Shown piece by piece: positions 15,860 to 23,614 of a stretch of DNA of 64,000 nucleotides; position 1 is the first letter of the stretch, and every line of letters starts with the position of its first letter. This DNA is from Candidatus Contendibacter sp. GTDB taxonomy: Bacteria > Pseudomonadota > Gammaproteobacteria > Competibacterales > Competibacteraceae. The stretch covers positions 186,001 to 250,000 of the forward strand of contig JARSSO010000045.1 in the NCBI GenBank assembly GCA_029624765.1, given 5' to 3'. The position numbers and the translations under genes are program-made. The notes under the pieces were generated by a model. That model searched no databases, was not told the origin of the DNA, and saw only the letters and a program-made list of their open reading frames with translations.

Positions 15860-16633
15860 CTAAACCTGGGTTGGATCGGGCACCTTGAGGGTCCGATGCA
15901 TCAACATGTAGCAAACGGTCCAGCCGGCGAGAGCCGCCGCAACATGCTTCAGCGTGTGGCCGCTGACGACACTGCCCAGGTGGAGAACCTCGGCATCGAA
16001 TGTTTCCAAAAACTTGCTCAGCACATACCACCCGAATACCCAATAGAGATCGTTGCTCCGGGTATAGCGCGACGGACTCAGCATCGCCAGTAACAGTACG
16101 ATGATCACCGAATAGCCTTGCAGGATCCCGTAAGGCAGCACGTTGCCAACCCCGGCCCGCTCCGTGGCCCGCCAATAAATGACCGACGCGGCCCCGAGCA
16201 GCAGCATCGGAACCAGCAACGCCAGCCCCGCCCGGATGTTGATTCGATCGACGATCTGACTCGAAACCAGCCCCATGAACGCGATGGTCATCGGCAACCG
16301 GTCCCAGAACAGACTTTCGTTGTCCGGCGCCAGGTGGTAATAGCCCGATCCCAGGGCGGTCAGCAGCGCGCCGAGGAAAAAGACGGCGTAGGGCCACCGC
16401 TCGCTCCCAAACTCGAATCGCGCGCGCCCCCCAAAGACGATGACCAGCCCCGCGATGCCGACGACCAGGAACCCCAGATTGGATACCACATCGAGAAAGT
16501 TGGCGATTCCCAAGAGATGGCGCCGATCGGCGAAATGATGGTATTCGAGGGATTGCGGCACGGCGGGCAGCAGCAACGCCGCCGCGATGCACAACAGCGT
16601 GAACACAACGATCAACCGGGTACGCATCGTCAT
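15860..16633 (-). CDS. Ceramidase-like (CREST superfamily) membrane hydrolase
   Basis: A 257-residue protein with about seven membrane segments. Motifs typical of alkaline ceramidase/CREST hydrolases are present: 'FLDVVSNLGFLVVG' (the Ser/Asn motif), 'GSGYYHLAPDNESLFWDRLPM' (shortened here as a His-Asp metal motif) and 'SGHTLKHVAAALAG' near the end (second His pair). These bind zinc in the membrane in eukaryotic enzymes. In bacteria the family is mostly uncharacterised; hydrolysis of an amide-linked lipid is a family-based guess. GGGAG with 7-base spacing supports the ATG at 16633 on the minus strand. Confidence 0.82.
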   Translation of the reverse strand: MTMRTRLIVVFTLLCIAAALLLPAVPQSLEYHHFADRRHLLGIANFLDVVSNLGFLVVGIAGLVIVFGGRARFEFGSERWPYAVFFLGALLTALGSGYYHLAPDNESLFWDRLPMTIAFMGLVSSQIVDRINIRAGLALLVPMLLLGAASVIYWRATERAGVGNVLPYGILQGYSVIIVLLLAMLSPSRYTRSNDLYWVFGWYVLSKFLETFDAEVLHLGSVVSGHTLKHVAAALAGWTVCYMLMHRTLKVPDPTQV

Positions 16634-16716
16634 CAATTTTCTCCCTTATCCCATTGCCCGCCCGCAGTCCCACCTTCCCAGTCCGCTGATAAGGCGCGAA
16701 CGCCTCGAAACTGCTT

Positions 16717-16760
16717 GCCCTCACCCCCAACCCCTCTCCCGCAAGCGGGCGAGGGGAGCG
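16717..16760. repeat. GC-rich REP-like palindrome
   Basis: A 44-base stretch with C-rich left half, a short self-complementary centre (CTCCCGCAAGCGGGCGAG) and G-rich right half. It lies between the DUF1269 and ceramidase-like genes. The pattern resembles short dispersed intergenic repeats common in proteobacterial genomes; two other C-run/G-run palindromes lie at 61955-61984 and 63957-63978. Confidence 0.5.
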
Positions 16761-16783
16761 AACGGCTACATTGCTTAAAAGGA

Positions 16784-17296
16784 TCAGGCGGCCTGCGAAA
16801 GAGCCGCCTTCAATCTCCCTTCCTGTTCGTCGGACAGGGAGGTCTTGAGGACCGTCGCCTGGTATTGGGACAACCGTGGCATCACCTTGTCCTCGACGGC
16901 TTTGCGGACGAGAACAAAGATCGCCGAACTATTCGGCTCGATCGTGCCGCCGAGCGATTTGATGAAGTCGTCGTTGATCCCGTAATCGGCCAGCTTCCCC
17001 TGCAGGGCGCCGGAGCCGGCGCCGACCAGCCCGCCCGCCAGCATGCCGGCCAGCGGATTCATGAACAACAGGCCGACGAGCGTTCCCATCAACATACCGA
17101 GCGAGGCACCTTGACTGGCTCCGATCGCCACCAGATTGACGCTCTGTTTGAGATGAATTTTACCGTCGCCGTCGCGGACCACCACACAGGCGTCCTCGAG
17201 TTCGAGAACGTACTCCTTCTGCAATGCCCGAAGTTCGTTCAGAAAATGATCGGCGGTGTCCAATTCCTTGAACGCCAAGCAAATAAGGTCACTCAT
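16784..17296 (-). CDS. DUF1269 membrane-associated protein
   Basis: A 170-residue protein with the DUF1269 layout: an N-terminal ferredoxin-like alpha/beta part ('LICLAFKELDTADHFLNEL'), a central glycine-rich hydrophobic hairpin ('GMLMGTLVGLLFMNPLAG', 'LAGGLVGAGSGALQG'), then a second alpha/beta part ('SSAIFVLVRKAVEDKV'). Function unknown; members are often near stress or transport genes. GAGGAGG lies 8 bases before the ATG. It is 104 bases downstream of the asparaginase gene on the same strand and could be the last member of that transcript. Confidence 0.82.
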   Translation of the reverse strand: MSDLICLAFKELDTADHFLNELRALQKEYVLELEDACVVVRDGDGKIHLKQSVNLVAIGASQGASLGMLMGTLVGLLFMNPLAGMLAGGLVGAGSGALQGKLADYGINDDFIKSLGGTIEPNSSAIFVLVRKAVEDKVMPRLSQYQATVLKTSLSDEQEGRLKAALSQAA

Positions 17297-17400
17297 TTCA
17301 TATCCTCCTCGTTAAATCCCGTTCTGAAAAAGGCATCCCTCTTCCGCTGTGGTGTCTTGGTCACGGTCGAAGGATGCCGCCGGCCTGTTGATCTGGGCCC

Positions 17401-18390
17401 CTACTGATAGGGCGCGAACGCCTCGGCGACATTGCCACCCTGACCGCCGCGCATGACGAGTCCGAGCAGCAACCGCGCCTTCAGGCCGGAGAGGTAACCC
17501 GCAGGCAAAACACCGCGCTGGATCAGATCGATCTCGGCGCCGGGATACCCGTAGGTATGGGTGAACACCGGACCCGTCATCGCGCGGCTGGCGAGCACCA
17601 CCGGGATTTTCGCGGCAAGGTCGCCGACGATCGGAGCGACATCCGCGAGTACATGGCCAGCGCCCATCCCCTCGATCACCACGCCCGCGTAGCCCAAGCC
17701 GGGCAGCGAACCGAGCAGACGCCCGTCGTCGCCCATCGCGACCTTCACCAGCGCCACCGGCGCGGGCGGACCCTCCGCCACCGACAGGTTGGGGTTTCGC
17801 TGCACGCGCACATAGAAGCGCGGCTGCCGTTCGATGAGGGTGCCGATCGACCCCACCAGTGGCGAGAGAAACGCCGAGGGCAGCGCGGTGTGCGACTTCT
17901 GGACGAACCGCGCCGCATGAATGTCGTAGTTGAGGACCGCGAGCGTCCCCAGACCGCGCGACTCCGGAGAGGCGGCGACGATGGCCGCCGACAGGAGATT
18001 GGCGGGTCCATCCGCCCCCGGCGCGTCGGCGCCGCGCATCGCGCCCGTCACCACCACCGGCTTGTCGGAATCGACCAGGAGGTCGAGGAGAAAAGCCGAT
18101 TCCTCGATGGTGTCGGTACCCTGGATCACCACCGCGCCGTCGAAGCCGGCTGCGAAGCCTTCCTCGATCACGCGCGCGACTTCGACCAGGTTGGCCGGAG
18201 TGAGCGAGGGGCTGGGCAGGCGAAACAGCGACCGCGCGTCGATGTCGCCGACTTCGGCGAGCGCCGGCACCGACGCCACCAGCTCGGTGGCGCCCAGCTT
18301 GGGCGTGATCCCCCCCGAATCGCTCGGCACCATGGTGATGGTCCCGCCGAGCGACAGGATGAGAAGGCGTGGCCTGCTCGTGGATGTCAT
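17401..18390 (-). CDS. L-asparaginase (type II fold, cytosolic)
   Basis: A 329-residue asparaginase, which splits L-asparagine into aspartate and ammonia. The first catalytic threonine is in 'LSLGGTITM' (Thr17) and the second in 'GTDTIEES' (Thr91-Asp92), with the family block 'PVVVTGAMRGADAPGADGP' after it. There is no signal peptide, so it should act in the cytosol. Its start overlaps the stop of the MFS gene (ATGA at 18387-18390). With the MFS carrier and glutaminase it forms an Asn/Gln amidohydrolase set; release of ammonia for acid defence or for nitrogen supply are both reasonable readings. Confidence 0.9.
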   Translation of the reverse strand: MTSTSRPRLLILSLGGTITMVPSDSGGITPKLGATELVASVPALAEVGDIDARSLFRLPSPSLTPANLVEVARVIEEGFAAGFDGAVVIQGTDTIEESAFLLDLLVDSDKPVVVTGAMRGADAPGADGPANLLSAAIVAASPESRGLGTLAVLNYDIHAARFVQKSHTALPSAFLSPLVGSIGTLIERQPRFYVRVQRNPNLSVAEGPPAPVALVKVAMGDDGRLLGSLPGLGYAGVVIEGMGAGHVLADVAPIVGDLAAKIPVVLASRAMTGPVFTHTYGYPGAEIDLIQRGVLPAGYLSGLKARLLLGLVMRGGQGGNVAEAFAPYQ

Positions 18391-20153
18391 GTTTCCTCCT
18401 CCAGCGTATCGCCCTCACGCTTCGGCGGCGAATTCGCCGGGATCTCGCCCGGTTTGCCGCCAATCTGGAGTTCCAGATGGGTCAGGCGCTCGTCCAGCCC
18501 TGCCAGCGAGAGCCTGGGCTTCGGCGGCGGACTCGTCGGGAGTTCACCCGGCTTGTAGGTGGGCAGCCGACTGGCCGGGAAGATCGCCAGCAGCGAGAGC
18601 GCCGCCATGATCAGCAGGCCGATCTTGAGCGCCCGCAGCCGCGACTCCTCGTTGATGCGCACCGCTTCCTGGATCTTCTCCGGCGAAATGCTGGTGCGCT
18701 CCAGGGCCGTCTTCAGTCGGTCGTTGCTCACGAAGGTAATGTTGTTGTCCAGGTCGATCTGGGACTGGAGTTCCGCTTTCAGTTCCGGGTGCTGGCCCAG
18801 CGATCCGATGATGAAGGCGCTTAACAGGCCGACGAGCAGCGCGCCCGAGACGGCGGTGCCGACGGCGGCGGCGAGGTTGTTGGTGGTCCCGCGCAGCGAG
18901 CCGACGTCACTCGCCAACTCCTTGGGCGAGGCGGTGACCAGCACATTGAACAACAATGTCACCAGCGACCCCTGGCCGATACCGAACACGACCAGCCCGA
19001 TCATGACGACCGGCGCGCTCCAATCGTTGCGCACCACCCAGGCGAGCCACAGGAGCGCGATCGTGCAGAGGGCAAAACCCCAGCGTCCAATCTCCTGCGG
19101 CGTCAGCTTGTTATAGAGCTTGATGATCAGCATCGCCGTGAAGAACACGGTGAGGTTAAACGGCATCATGGCAATCGCCGTTTCGATCGGGGTACGGCCC
19201 TGGATGATCTGGATGTACAGCGGCACGGAGAAGTTGAGCGCGCCCTCCAGCGCGACCACGGCGAACATCGCGTAGACCGCGGCTCGCTCGGACGCGGATT
19301 TGACCACCTCCAGCGCGAGCAGTGGCGTCTTCCCGTCCGCGGTGCGGCGGCGCGTCCAGAACACAAAGCCCTGGAGCAGCACGATGCCGACGACGATCAT
19401 GAACGGCGCGGGCGACATCCCGAACAGGTCGAACGGCGCGGCGGGCCGCGCAAAACCGAGACCCCACCGGTTCAGATTGTTAAAGCCGAAGCTGATGAGC
19501 GTGATCCCCGCCGCGGTTAGCAACACGCCAAACAGGTCGATCTGCACCTCGGGCCGACCCCGCGTCGGTTTAAGCTTGAAACTCAGGAGGAGGACCACCG
19601 CGGAAAGCACAATCAGGATCCCGAACGAGGGCCGCCAGCCGATAAAGGTGCCCAGCATGCCGCCGATCAGAAAGGCCAGCACCCCGGCGCCCGCCCGCGC
19701 CGAACCGAGGGCGCCGAGCGCGGTGGCCTGCTGCTGGCCGTGGTACTGATTCGCGATCAGCGCGACCAGCGAGGGGACCAGCGCCGCGCCCGCGATACCG
19801 GCCAGGAGCTGGGCGACCAGCATGTGGGTCGCGGTCGGGCTGAAGGTCATCAATACCTGCGCCCCGCCGAACAGCGCCACTACGGCGCGAAAGACGTATA
19901 CCGCGCCAAAACGCTGGGTCAGCTTCGCGCCGAGCATGACGAGACCCGCCACGGCCAGCGAGTACATTACGATCCCGGTGGCGACCGTGGTCGGCGGCAC
20001 GTTGAAGCTGTTGACCATGCCGCTCAGCGCGACCGGCAGTGAGGCCACGTTGAAAGACATCAGCGCCTGGCCGAGCGCGATCGCGATCATCGGCACCCAG
20101 GATTCCCGGATTTCCGTCTCAGCGCTGGTGATTGCGCCGGTTGTTGCAGTCAT
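18387..20153 (-). CDS. MFS transporter, DHA2-like, 14-helix type
   Basis: A 588-residue major facilitator with about fourteen membrane helices and the DHA2-type layout; recognisable parts are 'GTFIGWRPSFGILIVLSAVV' (mid-protein) and the N-terminal 'SFNVASLPVALSGMV'. The last ~130 residues are soluble: a segment after 'LLSAFIIGSLGQHPELKAEL', one more hydrophobic helix, then a proline-rich tail in which 'KPGELPTSPPPK' recurs as 'KPGEIPANSPPK' 35 residues later. DHA2 members usually export drugs or small metabolites; placed between asparaginase and glutaminase genes, amino-acid or amide exchange is a plausible but unproven role. Confidence 0.85.
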   Translation of the reverse strand: MTATTGAITSAETEIRESWVPMIAIALGQALMSFNVASLPVALSGMVNSFNVPPTTVATGIVMYSLAVAGLVMLGAKLTQRFGAVYVFRAVVALFGGAQVLMTFSPTATHMLVAQLLAGIAGAALVPSLVALIANQYHGQQQATALGALGSARAGAGVLAFLIGGMLGTFIGWRPSFGILIVLSAVVLLLSFKLKPTRGRPEVQIDLFGVLLTAAGITLISFGFNNLNRWGLGFARPAAPFDLFGMSPAPFMIVVGIVLLQGFVFWTRRRTADGKTPLLALEVVKSASERAAVYAMFAVVALEGALNFSVPLYIQIIQGRTPIETAIAMMPFNLTVFFTAMLIIKLYNKLTPQEIGRWGFALCTIALLWLAWVVRNDWSAPVVMIGLVVFGIGQGSLVTLLFNVLVTASPKELASDVGSLRGTTNNLAAAVGTAVSGALLVGLLSAFIIGSLGQHPELKAELQSQIDLDNNITFVSNDRLKTALERTSISPEKIQEAVRINEESRLRALKIGLLIMAALSLLAIFPASRLPTYKPGELPTSPPPKPRLSLAGLDERLTHLELQIGGKPGEIPANSPPKREGDTLEEET

Positions 20154-20197
20154 GTCGTTTTCCTCATGGACTGAATGATGGACTGAATGTCGGTCAT
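20150..20197 (-). CDS. Possible 15-residue leader peptide ahead of the MFS gene
   Basis: A minus-strand ATG at 20197 opens a frame coding MTDIQSIIQSMRKTT whose stop overlaps the MFS start codon in an ATGA. The coding bases contain a tandem 12-base duplication, giving the repeated Ile-Gln-Ser. Such a frame could couple translation of the MFS gene to ribosomes leaving the glutaminase gene 16 bases upstream. It may equally be chance; no strong ribosome-binding site is seen. Confidence 0.25.
   Translation of the reverse strand: MTDIQSIIQSMRKTT
20166..20189. repeat. Tandem 12-bp duplication
   Basis: The 12-mer ATGGACTGAATG occurs twice back to back in the short gap between the glutaminase and MFS genes. 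A recent slippage duplication is the simple explanation. Confidence 0.8.
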
Positions 20198-20213
20198 TGA
20201 ATGATTGACCGGC

Positions 20214-21218
20214 TCAAACCGCCGGCTTCGAGGCAAAGAGATTGAGTCCCAGTCGTTCCGACAGATATTTCGTGACACGCTGGCCCTTGATGCTGTTCCC
20301 GGCGCTGTCCAGCAGCGGGGAGAAGGTGCCCAAACCGCCCTTCCCCGGCGACACGGTAACGATCCCGCCACTGACCCCGCTCTTGCCGGGCAGCCCGATT
20401 TCGTACAGCCAGTCGCCGGAGCGCTCGTACAACCCGGCGGTGGCCAGCACCGCCAGCACGCGCTTGGCGATGGCGGCGTCAATCACGCGCTCCCTGGTGA
20501 GCGGATTCACCCCGCCGTCAGCCAGGGTGGCGCCCATCACCGCCAGGTCCTTGACCGTCACGTTCAGGGAGCACTGCTTGGTATAGACATCCGTCGCTTC
20601 AAGGGCATCGAAATACAGGCGGTCATAGCCTTCCAGCAGCTTGGCGATGCCGCGGTTCCGCAGGTTCGTCGCCGCCTCCGACTCGTACACCTCCATGTCG
20701 ATGGCAAGCTGGCGGCCGGCGAAACGGGACAATCCCTCCTGGATAAACCGCCACTTGGCTTCGGCCGTCTCGCCCGGCGCCAGGCTGGTGGTGGCGATGG
20801 CTCCGGCGTTCACCATCGGATTCATGGTCCGGTCCTCGTTCAGCTCGACCGCCATCACCGAATTGAACGGCAGCCCCGTGGCGTTCACCCCGATTTTCCT
20901 GCGGGCTTCCTCGCTACCCACGGCCTGACAAACGAGCGCGAACACGAACGGCTTCGATATGCTCTGGATCGAGAACTCATGCGCCGTATCCCCCACCGCA
21001 AAGGTGCCACCCTCGATCCCGACCACGCACACGCCGAACAGTTCGCGAGGCGTGCGCGCCAGGGCGGGTATATAGTCCGCGACCTTCCCTTTATCGAGGG
21101 ACTGGTAGCGTTCGTATGCCGCGGCGACCAGCGTCGCCACCTCCCCGTCCGGCGGCAAATGACCGGTTGAAACAGGGGAAGATCCGGATATCTCGTCGAT
21201 ATCGAGTTGCGTGTACAT
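20214..21218 (-). CDS. glsA: Glutaminase
   Basis: A 334-residue glutaminase of the beta-lactamase-like fold, converting glutamine to glutamate and ammonia. The nucleophile-general base motif is 'SISK' (Ser86, Lys89), followed by 'NPMVNAGAIATT', the 'YxS/N'-region 'SLNVTVKDLAVMGATLADGG' and the closing 'GKSGVSGGI'. It is about 25 residues longer than E. coli GlsA, mostly at the N-terminus. No signal peptide. GAGGAGG lies just before the ATG. It is the first gene of the minus-strand glutaminase - MFS - asparaginase set, comparable in logic to the E. coli glutaminase/amino-acid antiporter acid-resistance pair. Confidence 0.92.
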   Translation of the reverse strand: MYTQLDIDEISGSSPVSTGHLPPDGEVATLVAAAYERYQSLDKGKVADYIPALARTPRELFGVCVVGIEGGTFAVGDTAHEFSIQSISKPFVFALVCQAVGSEEARRKIGVNATGLPFNSVMAVELNEDRTMNPMVNAGAIATTSLAPGETAEAKWRFIQEGLSRFAGRQLAIDMEVYESEAATNLRNRGIAKLLEGYDRLYFDALEATDVYTKQCSLNVTVKDLAVMGATLADGGVNPLTRERVIDAAIAKRVLAVLATAGLYERSGDWLYEIGLPGKSGVSGGIVTVSPGKGGLGTFSPLLDSAGNSIKGQRVTKYLSERLGLNLFASKPAV

Positions 21219-21547
21219 GATGCCTCCTCGCCGCTATCACTCTGTTGCTTCAACAAAAAAATACGATAATGTGAGCGCTGGCTCGCCGCTGGCGCCTTTA
21301 ATCACAAGGGTCGGTCGTGAAAATTTCCGATCCAATGACAGCTCCATCGTTCCTCCAGAGGTTATGATTCTTGATTATCATCATAGGACATTATTCATTA
21401 CAATGATGAGTATGTTGATAACCCACCGCCAAGCCGGCTGCGGTAAAATTTTGACAAGTAGCAGCGCTGCCGCGCCGGGGTGCGCGCGGCGCTTGCAAGT
21501 GAGCGGAATCAAATACAAGAGTTCATGGAGTACCGCGGAATGCGAAC
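21219..21547. promoter_or_regulatory. Divergent intergenic region with AT-rich island
   Basis: These 329 bases separate glsA (leftward) from the BrkB gene (rightward). No gene is seen. The part at about 21361-21420 is far richer in A/T than its surroundings and holds an imperfect dyad, TCATCAT at 21378-21384 and ATGATGA at 21403-21409, a possible operator. It probably carries both promoters, but no convincing -35/-10 pair could be fixed. Confidence 0.4.
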
Positions 21548-22441
21548 ATGAATTACCAGGCTATCCCGGATTTGTTCAAGGCCGCCGCCGTCAATTGGGT
21601 GCGGGATTACGCCCAAAGCATGGGCGCGGCATTGGCCTTTTACACGATGTTCTCGATCGCTCCCCTGTTGCTGATCGTGATTTCGATCGCCGGGTTTGTT
21701 TTTGGCGAAGACGCCGCTCGCGGGGAAATCTTCAATCAACTGGACAGCGTGCTCGGCACCCCGGGGGCGCTGGCGGTACAGAGCCTCATCGAGAGCGCGG
21801 GCAAACCGGCCACCAGCGTGCCGGCTTCCGTCTTCGGCCTCGTCTTTCTCTTCATTGGCGCGACGTCCGTCTTCGGCGAATTGCAGGACGCTCTCGATCG
21901 CATCTGGCGGGCGCCGGCAAGGACTGGACACTCCGGCTTGTGGAGACTGCTGCACGCCCGGTTGCTGTCCTTCGGGATGGTCCTCGGAATCGGCTTCCTG
22001 TTCATGGTGCCGCTGGCGTTCAGCGCCGGCCTGGCCGTATTGAACCGGTATTGGAATCCGCTGTTCGGCGAATGGGCAACCCTCGTGAACACGATCGAAC
22101 TGACTCTCGGCGTCGTGCTGCCGACCGTGGTATTCGCGATGATCTACAAGACGATGCCCCGGGCGCGGATCGATTGGAGCGATGTCTGGGTCGGCGCGGT
22201 GGTCACCTCGCTGCTGTTCCTCGCCGGCAAATTTCTGATCAGCGCCTACATCGGAAGGACCGGCATCTCGTCCGCCTTCGGGGCCGCCGCATCCCTCGTC
22301 GTGGTGCTGCTGTGGGTTTACTACTCCGCGCAGATTTTCCTGTTCGGCGCGGAATTCACCTGGGTTTACTCCCACCGGTTCGGTTCGCGCAAAGGACAAC
22401 CGTTGCCTGTCGCCGCCGCCGTATTCCCCGCGCCCCAATGA
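21548..22441 (+). CDS. YihY/BrkB-family inner-membrane protein
   Basis: A 297-residue protein with about six membrane helices. The family opening 'AAVNWVRDYAQSMGAALAFYTMFSIAPLLLI' region is present (helical amphipathic start then TM1), followed by 'VFGLVFLFIGATSVFGELQDALDRIW' and the last-helix 'VVVLLWVYYSAQIFLFGAEFTWVY'. Once annotated as ribonuclease BN or virulence factor BrkB, the family is now regarded as a membrane protein of uncertain role. It is followed 43 bases later by the AI-2E-type gene in the same direction. Confidence 0.88.
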   Translation: MNYQAIPDLFKAAAVNWVRDYAQSMGAALAFYTMFSIAPLLLIVISIAGFVFGEDAARGEIFNQLDSVLGTPGALAVQSLIESAGKPATSVPASVFGLVFLFIGATSVFGELQDALDRIWRAPARTGHSGLWRLLHARLLSFGMVLGIGFLFMVPLAFSAGLAVLNRYWNPLFGEWATLVNTIELTLGVVLPTVVFAMIYKTMPRARIDWSDVWVGAVVTSLLFLAGKFLISAYIGRTGISSAFGAAASLVVVLLWVYYSAQIFLFGAEFTWVYSHRFGSRKGQPLPVAAAVFPAPQ

Positions 22442-22484
22442 GTCACTCCTCCCGACCCAAGAACTGTCCAGCGGAGAGCAACCC

Positions 22485-23582
22485 ATGACATCCAACCGCC
22501 CATTCAGCGCCCCGGCCCGCGGTCTGCTGGTCGCCGGGGCCTTCGCCCTGGTGGTGACCGTCCTGCAGTCCGCCGCGCCGATCCTGGTACCCATCCTGCT
22601 CGCGGTGTTCATCGCCATCGTTGCGACCCCGATGCTGCACTGGATGCGCGGTCGCGGGGTCCCGAAGTGGGGCGCCTTGGCGGCGATCGCCTTCGTCCTG
22701 CTCGATGTCGGCAGCCTGCTCGCGCTGGTGACCACCGGGGCCGTGGAAGGATTCAGGGACCGCTTGCCGACCTATCAAGAGCGGTTCATGACGTTCAGCC
22801 ACCAATTCGGCGGCTGGTTGGAGGGCGTGGGCGCCAGTGGTTCCAGCGAGGCGATACCGGACCTGCTGAATCCGGATCTGCTGGCTCACGGCGCGAGGCT
22901 GTTCCTGTCCAACGCCAGCGGCATCCTCGCGATGGGCTTCCTGGTCCTGCTCGCCACCATCTTTATCCTGCTCGAGGCGCCCACGATCCCCGCCAAGCTG
23001 CGGGCGGCCTTTCACTTGACCGAAGAGGGCGACGCGCGCCTGCAGCGGCTGCTGGACACCGTTAACCGCTACATGCAAATCAAGACCCTGACCAGCCTCG
23101 GCACCGCCGCTTGCGTTTGGCTCTTGCTGCGGCTTTTCGGCGTCGATTTCGCCATTCTGTGGGCGGTGCTGGCGTTCTTCCTGAATTTCGTGCCCGTGGT
23201 CGGCAACATCGTGATGATGATCCCCCCGGTCTTGCTCGCGTTGATACAGATCGACCCATGGACGGCGCTGCTGGTGGCCATCGGCTATCTGGTGATCAAT
23301 ACCGTGATCGGAAACGTGCTCGAACCCCGGATCATGGGGAAGGGGCTCGGGGTCTCCACCCTGGCGATCTTTATCTCGCTCTTGTTCTGGGGCTGGCTGT
23401 TCGGCACCGTGGGCATGTTCCTCGCGGTACCCCTGACCGCCGCCGTCGTCATCGCCCTGGACGCGAATCCTCATACCCGCCCCCTGGCCATCCTGCTCGG
23501 CCCGGAGATCGCCGAGACCCCGGCTCCGGATGCGGACCTGGCGGCTCCACGGTCGGCCACGCCGCGAGACGACATAGCTTAG
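22485..23582 (+). CDS. AI-2E family transporter (TqsA/PerM type)
   Basis: A 365-residue membrane protein with the family pattern: two or three N-terminal helices, a soluble loop of about 90 residues, then four or five more helices. Typical pieces are 'ILVPILLAVFIAIVATPML' (residues 29-47), 'FFLNFVPVVGNIVMMIPPVL' and 'VGMFLAVPLTAAVVIAL' near the end. Named for TqsA, reported to affect autoinducer-2 export, but many members act as Na+/H+ antiporters or are of unknown substrate. The ATG has GGAGAG 6-7 bases upstream. The patatin gene follows after 32 bases. Confidence 0.88.
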   Translation: MTSNRPFSAPARGLLVAGAFALVVTVLQSAAPILVPILLAVFIAIVATPMLHWMRGRGVPKWGALAAIAFVLLDVGSLLALVTTGAVEGFRDRLPTYQERFMTFSHQFGGWLEGVGASGSSEAIPDLLNPDLLAHGARLFLSNASGILAMGFLVLLATIFILLEAPTIPAKLRAAFHLTEEGDARLQRLLDTVNRYMQIKTLTSLGTAACVWLLLRLFGVDFAILWAVLAFFLNFVPVVGNIVMMIPPVLLALIQIDPWTALLVAIGYLVINTVIGNVLEPRIMGKGLGVSTLAIFISLLFWGWLFGTVGMFLAVPLTAAVVIALDANPHTRPLAILLGPEIAETPAPDADLAAPRSATPRDDIA

Positions 23583-23614
23583 AGGACATCCGATTCATTA
23601 TCCTGTCACCTTCC

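Noticed and set aside
15786-16730. Upstream extension of the DUF2252 frame through the ceramidase gene
   Set aside because: The frame stays open by chance; similarity to DUF2252 and a reasonable start begin at 15785, and the other frame there encodes the ceramidase-like protein.
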